Assembly (NCBI GenBank): GCA_964349045.1
Contig: CAYGFI010000240.1
Location: forward strand, 1 to 5,792
DNA: 5,792 bases
Direction: 5' to 3'
DNA from: JACJXF01 sp964349045
Lineage (GTDB): Bacteria; Bacteroidota; Bacteroidia; Bacteroidales; GCA-2748055
The stretch's first letter is position 1; each line of letters begins with the position of its first letter. The notes beneath the pieces are model-generated. The model did no database searches and was not told where the DNA came from. It saw nothing but the letters and a program-made list of their open reading frames with translations. Position numbers and translations under genes: made by a program. Shown piece after piece: positions 1 through 5,792 of this stretch.

Positions 1-583
1 TAATTACCTCTATATCAAGGTCTGATTCAAGATCAATCATACCAATTTGTTTTTTCCCAATACTGAACAAATTATTAATTGATCCTATTGCTTTATCTCT
101 ATCTATTTGAGGGTTCTTATTAAGATATTCTGTAATCATTGAAAACGAGTGCGAATGTGCCTTAAAAACCTCAGCAATATCAGGTAGCCAGACACTATCT
201 TTCACCATAATTGGGGTTTGAACCTGAAACTCTTCAGTGATAGGATTAAAAGCTATCTTGATTCTTGTCTTTTTATAGTCACTATTGATAACCTGCATTC
301 CAAGGATAGCTGCTCCCATTGCAGTTACTCTCTGTTGACCATCTATTAGCACTTTCTTTCCTTCTGAATAGGTACCGTCCTTTAGCCTTACATTTGGATT
401 TTTCCAGGCGATCAAATATCCAATCGGGTAACCACGATATAATGAATCCATTAAATCCCTGACTCTTGTTGTTTCCCAGACAAACGGTCTTTGAATTTCA
501 GGAATTGCTATTTCACCTGATTTAGTCCATGCAAGGATGGTTTCAATAAGATGTTGGTTAACAGAATAGAGCTGTGAAGTCAT
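1..583 (-). CDS. DUF262 (GmrSD N-terminal/ParB-like) protein, C-terminus outside window
   Basis: The first 194 codons are open and run off the window at base 1, so the 3' part is missing. The protein starts MTSQLYSVNQHLIETILAW. Two DUF262 hallmarks are visible: IPEIQRPFVW at residues 27-36 and IDGQQRVTA at 80-88; the DGQQR motif is the conserved nucleotide-binding/hydrolysis signature of this ParB-like fold. The segment between them (RGYPIGYLIAWKNP, 50-63) is also typical. Known DUF262 members include GmrSD-type modification-dependent nucleases and many proteins encoded in restriction-modification loci. A complete member often carries a C-terminal HNH (DUF1524) nuclease, which cannot be checked here. 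The start lies 20 bp after the stop of the Type ISP gene on the same strand, so co-transcription is likely. No Shine-Dalgarno is seen; the bases before ATG are almost all A/T, as is common in Bacteroidota. The family call is firm; nuclease activity is inference. Confidence 0.9.
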   Translation of the reverse strand, partial: MTSQLYSVNQHLIETILAWTKSGEIAIPEIQRPFVWETTRVRDLMDSLYRGYPIGYLIAWKNPNVRLKDGTYSEGKKVLIDGQQRVTAMGAAILGMQVINSDYKKTRIKIAFNPITEEFQVQTPIMVKDSVWLPDIAEVFKAHSHSFSMITEYLNKNPQIDRDKAIGSINNLFSIGKKQIGMIDLESDLDIEVI

Positions 584-603
584 AATTTATTTAATAAAAG
601 TAT

Positions 604-3600
604 TTATTCATTAAACTCAAGTTTTGGAAGTGAATTAACAATCTCCACCGTCTTCACACTCACATTAATAATACTCAACAACAAATCCAGAATATACCTC
701 GGGTTCCCCACCTCAACAGCCCAATCATTCGGATCGTTTTTAATACCGCTTTCCTTGTGGACTGTTACCTGGTACCGCTCCATGATCCATTCGATGGCAG
801 ATTTGCCATTTACAATATATTCATAAGCCTTAGCCGGGATATTTTCAATTACAATTTTGCTGTTGTAAATAATACTGTCCTTTTGGTCTTTCCCTGGAAA
901 ACGCATTTTTTGTACCCGGTAAAAATCGTGGATATCTCCCTCCACTTTGGGGAGGGCCGGGGTGGGGTCAAGACCCTCATAAGCAGGAACATTTTCATAA
1001 TTAATATGCAATTCCGCTAATTCCCTGCCGGCTTTGCTGAACTTCCAGAAATCTCTTACATCCTCAACCAATGGCAAACGAGGAAGCATTTTCTTTAGGT
1101 CGTTGGCAAATTTGATGCGGTATTCCGGGCTATGCAAAAAGCCATATACGTAATAGAAAATGTCTTCTTTGCTTACAGTTTTACCATACAAGGCTTTTGC
1201 TCGTTCTAAAATAAAATCACTTAATCCATCTCTGCGGATATATTCGCTGTCACCTCCTTCATCAAATAAACTGCGACTTTGCTTTTGGCGTTCTTCAAAG
1301 TAGTATAATGGAAAACATTGACCATTAAAAAGCACTTGTAAATCGGGTACTAAATTAGTAATTAGAGAAGAAAAATCTTTGCTCGCTCCTATTCCTGAAA
1401 CTAATATCACTAAACTTTTTGTTTGTGGTTTTGGAAACAATTTTGGCAGTTGGTAACGCTCTTGATTTAAATCATCATCAAAATATTGGTTTGAAATTGT
1501 GAATGGTCTATAAAGACTTTCCCTATATTCCGATAAATTCTCAACAAAGACCTTGTTCCTTCTTAATTGATTTAACCAATCTCTTGTCCAATTGCCCTTT
1601 GTAGAATTAATTTCCGGTTCTTTTTTTTCCCCGGCATTTATTAATAACCTTTCAGAATTATAGTGTTCAATTGTATTTTGAATATTTCTTCTTAATTCAA
1701 CTTTTGAGAAGTTGTATACCCATGCGTCACATGAAGTTGCAGTACCCCTAGAATGAGTAATGAAATATGACTCAGTATTTGTCTTCATTTTTTTCTCAGA
1801 ATCAATTCTAAAAAAACTATCAAAAACATCATTGCGCAAGCTTATCCAGTCACCATGATCATTTGGATTAATAGTATTCCATATCATTTCGGAATTTGCA
1901 ATTGACTTGAATTTGTTAATGATTGATAACTTTTCATCTCGATTCAAATAATCGCCAATATCGTGGTAATAAATTTTTGCTTTATCAGTTTTCGTATAAG
2001 GATTTTTCACCAAAAATGTTATGGAAATGGGAGTGCGCGAACCAGAACCAAAAATTTTACCACCTTCTTTTCGGCTGAGCTCGCCACTTGTGCGTTGGTT
2101 TCCCCTTAAATTAAATACCCAAATGCTTGAAAATTCTTTTTCAATAGTTTTCCTGAATCCATCTGAACTGCTTCCATCTAACCATGCCCCATTTGAAACG
2201 AAAGCTATCACACCACCATGCTTGGTATCTAAACGGTCTGCACTCCATCGGAATGCTTTAATATAAGAATCGTAAAGAGAGTTTTTATTTACGGCTCCAG
2301 TGGCTTTTGCGTAAGTTTTTGATATCCTTTCATCTAACTTTTTATAGCTCTGATTCTGCGCATTATCATTAGCTGACTTTTGTCCAACTGAATATGGCGG
2401 ATTGCCGATTATTACGCGAAGTGGGGCTTTCTTTTGTTTGGCGACCCTTTCCGAGTTTTTAGGAAACATTTCAGAAAAAAGTTTTTCGTTTTCTTCGCTT
2501 TCGCCCAACTGAAAAGTGTCGGTAAGTACAATGCCTTCGAAAGGTGTATATTTTTCTTTGCCAATACCATCGTCAGGGTCGGGTGTTTGATCGTGGTAGG
2601 CATTTTCGATGTTTACCGCAGCTATATAATATGCCAGCAAAACAATTTCGTTGGCATGTAGTTCGTGTTTGTATTTTCTTTCCAGGTCTTTTTCTTCAAT
2701 TATTCCGCTTTGCAGCAACCGGGTAATAAATGTACCTGTTCCGGTAAAAGGATCCAGAATATGAATGTTTTCATCGCTTAAACTCCTGCCAAATTCTTTT
2801 TTCAAAACATCATTTACTGAATGAATAATAAAATCGACCACCTCAACCGGGGTATATACAATTCCCAGTTTTTCCACCATTTTCGGGAAAGCGGATTTAA
2901 AGAATTTGTCATAGAGTTCAATGATGATTTTTTGCCTTCCTTCGGCATTGTCAATGCCTGAAGCCCGCATCTTCACCGATTCATAGAACTTCTGAAGGAT
3001 TTCGGTATCTTTTTCAATGGCTTCTTCTTCCAGCAGATCGAGCATGGTTTGCATGGAAACAGAAATGGGATTGTTCTTTACAAATGAATATCCCTCAAAC
3101 AATGCTTCAAATACCGGCTTGGTTATAATGTGCTGGGAAAGCATATCCACGGCTTCCTGTGCGGTAATGGACGGGTTGATATTCTTTTGCAATCCCTTTA
3201 AAAATTCATTAAATGCTTTTTTATGATCTTCTTCTTTTTGGATTAACCGGTTTATCCGCTCTACCTGCCGTTCTGCTATTTCTGCCACATTCTTCGCCCA
3301 TTGCTCCCAATACCTGCGGTCGCCAACCTTTTGCACCATTCTCGCAAAAACTACGGATTGAAGTTGTTCAAACTGAAGGGCAAGCTGATTGTTTATGTCC
3401 TTACTTGTGGTATATGTTCCCTCAGGGTCAAAGCCAATGGGTGAACCATCTTCTCCAAATGTATATTCCGGTCGGCCAATTAAAATCTGTAACGGTTTGC
3501 TTTTGTTGAGTTCTATTTTATTCACAGTGGCGTTAAACCGGTCGTCGTGGGCACGAAGGGCATTGAGTACCGTCCAGACGACTTTGTATCGTTCATTATC

Positions 3601-5490
3601 GTCCAGGGCTTTATCGGCCTCAACATTGGAAGGAACAACAACAGGGATAATGATGTAACCATACTGTTTACCCGGAGATTTGCGCATTACCCTGCCAACG
3701 GATTGCACCACATCAACCTGGGAATTACGGGCAGATAAAAACAAAATCGCATCTAATGTAGGAACATCAACTCCCTCACTTAAACATCGGACATTAGTCA
3801 GGACACGGCACTCATTATCTTCAGATTCTTCCTTCAACCATCCTAATAATTCATCTCTTTTTGGGGCTGACATGGTTCCGTCAATGTGCAATGAACTTAC
3901 AGATACCATTTGTTCTTTCTTTTCCGGTGGTAACGAACTTGTATAAGCTTCAGTTGCAGTATTGAAGGTAGCCGTAATCTTTTTGGAAGTTGCTATACTT
4001 TGACAAAATGCTACTGCCCGGCGCATCGGTTCCGGATCGGTTTCTTTTATTACACCTTCATCCCCCAGAATTTGTTTAGATAAGGCATTGATGCAACCAA
4101 TCAGTTTGGAAGCATCATCAGTATTAATTTCACATTCTTTATCGGTAATCATTTTCTGAACTGCAGGGGGAACATCCTTGTCACTCAGGGTCAGAATCAA
4201 AACCTTATAATCAGATAGCAAATCTTTCTCAACGGCCTCACCAAAACCGATCCTGTAGATTTCATCGCCATAAAGAGAAAAGTCGTCCATTGAACAAAGA
4301 ACCGCTTCTGCCTGTGCTGCTTTACTTTTTGTATCATCGCTGTAAAGCCGGGGAGTAGCTGTCATATACAAGCGTTTTTTCGCTTTTATGAATTCATTAT
4401 TATGTACCTTAACAAAAGCAGATTCATCTTCATTGCTTAATGTTACTCCGGTTGTGCGGTGTGCTTCATCACAAATTATCAGATCAAATTCGCCAAAACT
4501 ATTATTACTATTTAGCAACTCCTTTTGCGCTTTAGCAATTACTTCAATAGATTGATAGGTTGAAAAAACAACTGTTAAACCGATCCTGTCTTTTACATAA
4601 TAATATTTGAACTGATGGATAATGTCACTTACATTAGTTGAAGCCGGTAAGGCTAAATCGACAATGCTAAAACTATCGATATCATCATTCTTGTCAACTT
4701 TTCTTGAAACTTCCGGATCTGAACAAATGCAAATGGCATTGACAGGCTCTTTGGCATAGGTTGTCCATTCACGTAATATTTGACCCAACAAAGCAATGGA
4801 TGGTACCAGGAACAGGATTAATCCATTTCCATTAGTTTCATTTTCGGCAATACGAAGAGAGTTAAAAGTTTTCCCGGTTCCACAAGCCATTATGAGTTTG
4901 CCGCGATTGTTGGTTTTAAAATATTCATTTGTTTTTTCCAAAGCTGCCTTTTGATGAGGCCTTAATTCCCGGCCGGTAATCCGCGAGGGATCGCCACTAA
5001 TACCTTTCTCTAATTTTCCCCAATCAACAGGCGCCTCAACTAAATCATAGTAATTAATCCTGGTTACCGGTGGATTTTGATGTTTAAACGCTTCGAGTGC
5101 ATTTGATCCCCAATTGTTTGAAGTAGAAATCCAAAGCCTGTGAGCAAACCCTGTGGTTTTTAAATTCTCATTTAAAAACTGCCTGCCTGATGCAGAAAGA
5201 AATGTATCAACTGCCGGCTTATCAATAACTGTTGATTCCTGGAAGCATTTACATTGAATTGCCCAATAATCTCCTTCATGGGTCAATGCAACAAGATCAA
5301 TACCGGTATCAGAAAATCCCAAATCACTTTTACCCGGGAAATCCTTCCACATCCAGACTCTTTTAAAAAGGTATGCATACTTGGGATCGGTTTGCAGGTA
5401 GGCCTGCATTAATCTTTCAAAGCGATCTCCTTTGTCTCTTTCGGAGAATGATATTTTGCGGTACTTAGCAAGAATATTCTGGAAGGTCAT
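604..5490 (-). CDS. Type ISP restriction-modification enzyme (nuclease-translocase-methyltransferase-TRD single chain)
   Basis: A 1628-residue protein close to the roughly 1570-residue length of LlaGI/LlaBIII. Domains in order: Mrr-like PD-(D/E)xK nuclease at about 1-155 (D65 in GIDLVA, Q79 and K81 in AIQCK); SF2 helicase-type translocase at about 170-620 (Walker A ACGTGKT 202-208, DEAH 341-344, TATP 377-380, EGVDVP 572-577, QSVGRVMR 596-603); helical coupler at about 700-870; N6-adenine methyltransferase at about 875-1130 (SAM motif DPFTGTGTF 913-921, catalytic NPPY 1030-1033); target recognition region from about 1130, with family-typical DAWVYNF (1255-1261), QCFPLYYFEE (1391-1400) and EDIFYYVYGFLHSPEYR (1442-1458). 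All catalytic motifs look intact. Enzymes of this family methylate one strand of an asymmetric site, translocate using ATP, and cut when two convergent molecules meet. The start is supported because homologous-looking sequence begins at once and the next Met is at 28; no clear ribosome-binding site is seen. The target sequence cannot be read from the protein. Odd points are an in-frame repeat near residues 1508-1519 and an A8 tract at 1288-1290. Confidence 0.96.
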   Translation of the reverse strand: MTFQNILAKYRKISFSERDKGDRFERLMQAYLQTDPKYAYLFKRVWMWKDFPGKSDLGFSDTGIDLVALTHEGDYWAIQCKCFQESTVIDKPAVDTFLSASGRQFLNENLKTTGFAHRLWISTSNNWGSNALEAFKHQNPPVTRINYYDLVEAPVDWGKLEKGISGDPSRITGRELRPHQKAALEKTNEYFKTNNRGKLIMACGTGKTFNSLRIAENETNGNGLILFLVPSIALLGQILREWTTYAKEPVNAICICSDPEVSRKVDKNDDIDSFSIVDLALPASTNVSDIIHQFKYYYVKDRIGLTVVFSTYQSIEVIAKAQKELLNSNNSFGEFDLIICDEAHRTTGVTLSNEDESAFVKVHNNEFIKAKKRLYMTATPRLYSDDTKSKAAQAEAVLCSMDDFSLYGDEIYRIGFGEAVEKDLLSDYKVLILTLSDKDVPPAVQKMITDKECEINTDDASKLIGCINALSKQILGDEGVIKETDPEPMRRAVAFCQSIATSKKITATFNTATEAYTSSLPPEKKEQMVSVSSLHIDGTMSAPKRDELLGWLKEESEDNECRVLTNVRCLSEGVDVPTLDAILFLSARNSQVDVVQSVGRVMRKSPGKQYGYIIIPVVVPSNVEADKALDDNERYKVVWTVLNALRAHDDRFNATVNKIELNKSKPLQILIGRPEYTFGEDGSPIGFDPEGTYTTSKDINNQLALQFEQLQSVVFARMVQKVGDRRYWEQWAKNVAEIAERQVERINRLIQKEEDHKKAFNEFLKGLQKNINPSITAQEAVDMLSQHIITKPVFEALFEGYSFVKNNPISVSMQTMLDLLEEEAIEKDTEILQKFYESVKMRASGIDNAEGRQKIIIELYDKFFKSAFPKMVEKLGIVYTPVEVVDFIIHSVNDVLKKEFGRSLSDENIHILDPFTGTGTFITRLLQSGIIEEKDLERKYKHELHANEIVLLAYYIAAVNIENAYHDQTPDPDDGIGKEKYTPFEGIVLTDTFQLGESEENEKLFSEMFPKNSERVAKQKKAPLRVIIGNPPYSVGQKSANDNAQNQSYKKLDERISKTYAKATGAVNKNSLYDSYIKAFRWSADRLDTKHGGVIAFVSNGAWLDGSSSDGFRKTIEKEFSSIWVFNLRGNQRTSGELSRKEGGKIFGSGSRTPISITFLVKNPYTKTDKAKIYYHDIGDYLNRDEKLSIINKFKSIANSEMIWNTINPNDHGDWISLRNDVFDSFFRIDSEKKMKTNTESYFITHSRGTATSCDAWVYNFSKVELRRNIQNTIEHYNSERLLINAGEKKEPEINSTKGNWTRDWLNQLRRNKVFVENLSEYRESLYRPFTISNQYFDDDLNQERYQLPKLFPKPQTKSLVILVSGIGASKDFSSLITNLVPDLQVLFNGQCFPLYYFEERQKQSRSLFDEGGDSEYIRRDGLSDFILERAKALYGKTVSKEDIFYYVYGFLHSPEYRIKFANDLKKMLPRLPLVEDVRDFWKFSKAGRELAELHINYENVPAYEGLDPTPALPKVEGDIHDFYRVQKMRFPGKDQKDSIIYNSKIVIENIPAKAYEYIVNGKSAIEWIMERYQVTVHKESGIKNDPNDWAVEVGNPRYILDLLLSIINVSVKTVEIVNSLPKLEFNE
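936..969. repeat. GC-rich palindromic repeat inserted in frame within the Type ISP gene
   Basis: A G/C-rich block in otherwise AT-leaning sequence. The arms CCCTCCAC (938-945) and GGGGAGGG (949-956) form an 8-bp stem with one A·G mismatch (944/950) and a TTT loop; a G-rich tail, GCCGGGGTGGGGTC, follows to 969. From memory this matches a dispersed element common in Bacteroidota genomes, usually with CCCTCCCC in the left arm. On the coding strand it reads DPTPALPKVEG (residues 1508-1518), a low-complexity peptide typical of this element when it is translated and unlike the surrounding Type ISP sequence. The reading frame is kept. Identity as a dispersed repeat rests on recall plus the visible palindrome; copies elsewhere in the genome cannot be seen. 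Confidence 0.72.
1621..1628 (-). repeat. A8 homopolymer in the target recognition region
   Basis: Eight consecutive T on the plus strand give A8 on the coding strand, directly after GGGG, encoding E1288-K1289-K1290. Reading on from here, loss of one A leads to a stop codon after about 16 further residues, and gain of one A leads to a stop after about five. Either change would remove the last roughly 340 residues. A7 is also present at 1788-1794. The tract is plain in the sequence; whether it slips in vivo is unknown. Confidence 0.6.
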
Positions 5491-5517
5491 GAATTGGGGC
5501 TCTTTTGAATTAAGAAT

Positions 5518-5548
5518 CTAAAGTAGTCCTTTTTGACTTAACTATCAA
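5518..5548 (-). promoter_or_regulatory. Candidate Bacteroidota-type promoter for the Type ISP gene
   Basis: On the minus strand, TTG (5548-5546) is followed by a 20-base spacer and TACTTTAG (5525-5518). This fits the Bacteroidota primary sigma pattern of TTG, 19-21 bases, TAnnTTTG, with one mismatch in the -7 element (A for T at the seventh position). The -7 element ends 27 bases before the ATG, leaving a leader of roughly 20 nt. The call rests on a short, degenerate consensus in A/T-rich DNA, so a chance match is possible, but spacing and position both fit. Confidence 0.45.
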
Positions 5549-5561
5549 TTAACTATGAATT
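5540..5561. repeat. Tandem 11-bp repeat overlapping the -33 region
   Basis: AACTATCAATT (5540-5550) and AACTATGAATT (5551-5561) are adjacent and differ at one position. A weaker third AATT follows at 5567-5570. The first copy contains the TTG of the candidate -33 element, so a protein binding this repeat could control transcription of the restriction gene. No regulator gene is present in the window, and a role as operator is inference. Confidence 0.5.
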
Positions 5562-5640
5562 GAACGAATTGGGGGATTTGAAATTCGGAATAAATATAAT
5601 TTGAGTGTCGGCACTTAATGATTCTATAAAAGCCACTTTT

Positions 5641-5680
5641 CTACCTATATCAGGTCCCTGACGGGACTGTTAAAATTCAA
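5641..5680. repeat. REP-like palindrome (GTCCC-TGAC-GGGAC core)
   Basis: The core GTCCC (5654-5658), TGAC loop, GGGAC (5663-5667) is a perfect 5-bp inverted repeat, extendable by one G·T pair. Flanks CTACCTATATCAG on the left and TGTTAAAATTCAA on the right resemble, from memory, an element scattered between genes in Bacteroidota and often linked with REP-associated tyrosine transposases. No transposase is present here. It is not followed by a T-tract on either strand, so a terminator role is not favoured. Boundaries are approximate. Confidence 0.5.
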
Positions 5681-5792
5681 AAGGCGTTTTGGCAGGTTCT
5701 ATATTTGTGCCATTTAGCATTAACGGAGTTGGAGGGGATGGTCATTCTTAAATTATAGGGTCTTGTGATTGAAAGAAAGCATTTTTTGCCCC

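Larger units (their letters stand above)
5491..5792. other. Non-coding region upstream of the Type ISP gene
   Basis: No convincing gene was found on either strand in these 302 bases. Besides the promoter, tandem repeat and REP-like element listed separately, it holds small hairpins at 5601-5618 (TTGAGTG/CACTTAA with one wobble) and 5628-5640 (AAAAG/CTTTT), and a 9-bp direct repeat GAATTGGGG at 5491-5499 and 5566-5574. Nothing recognisable was seen between about 5690 and 5792; reading frames there are short or open only because the window ends. Confidence 0.6.

Noticed and set aside
938..956. Hairpin considered as a regulatory or attenuator structure inside the gene
   Set aside because: It sits within continuous coding sequence near the 3' end without a T-tract, and its sequence fits a translated dispersed repeat.
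757..1020. Plus-strand open frame of 87 codons
   Set aside because: It lies antisense inside the Type ISP gene, crosses the GC-rich repeat, and has no recognisable domain; a shadow frame.
2412..2603. Minus-strand 63-codon frame within the methyltransferase part
   Set aside because: It is a different frame of the same strand inside the well-supported Type ISP coding sequence.
3213..3946. Overlapping plus-strand open frames of 63-98 codons
   Set aside because: They are antisense to the coupler and helicase parts of the intact gene, overlap each other, and show no protein-family features.
604..5490. Reading the large gene as a Type III Res subunit, BREX methylase or Type IIG enzyme
   Set aside because: The order of Mrr nuclease, SF2 motor, coupler, NPPY methyltransferase and C-terminal recognition region in one chain of about 1600 residues fits Type ISP. 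Type IIG lacks the helicase, Type III splits the functions between subunits, and BREX methylases lack the nuclease and motor.
5654..5667. Hairpin considered as a rho-independent terminator
   Set aside because: The stem is only 5-6 bp and neither strand has a following T-tract; a dispersed repeat explains it better.
5677..5790. Minus-strand open frame entering from the right edge, ending at a TGA
   Set aside because: Only about 37 codons, open because the window ends, with no recognisable motif and overlapping the REP-like element; could be the tail of an upstream gene but nothing supports it.

Overview
This window carries one very large intact gene and the start of a second, both on the minus strand, and reads as a two-gene DNA-modification/defence cassette. 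The likely host is a member of the Bacteroidota. The grounds are moderate-to-low GC with A/T-rich intergenic DNA, no clear Shine-Dalgarno sequence at either start, a promoter-like pair resembling the Bacteroidota TTG / TAnnTTTG pattern, and two short palindromes of a kind I associate with dispersed Bacteroidota repeats. The host assignment is inference; the window has no rRNA or taxonomic marker gene.

Layout, in the direction of transcription (right to left): 5792-5491 is a non-coding leader region with a REP-like palindrome near 5641-5680, a tandem 11-bp repeat at 5540-5561 and a candidate promoter at 5518-5548. Positions 5490-604 encode a 1628-residue single-chain restriction-modification enzyme of the Type ISP kind (the LlaGI/LlaBIII architecture): Mrr-like nuclease, SF2 helicase-type translocase, helical coupler, gamma-type N6-adenine methyltransferase with NPPY, and a C-terminal target recognition region. 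After a 20-bp gap, 583-1 encodes the first 194 residues of a DUF262 (GmrSD/ParB-like) protein that runs off the window.

The first enzyme should restrict unmodified DNA and mark host DNA by adenine methylation. DUF262 proteins often act as nucleotide-dependent nucleases, some of them against modified DNA. The tight spacing suggests co-transcription, so the pair may form a layered defence, but the missing C-terminus of the second protein leaves its activity open.

The most unusual features are a GC-rich palindromic repeat that appears to have been inserted in frame near the C-terminus of the Type ISP enzyme (936-969), an A8 tract in the target recognition region where a one-base slip would end the protein within a few to about 20 codons, and an AT-rich patch covering that same region.
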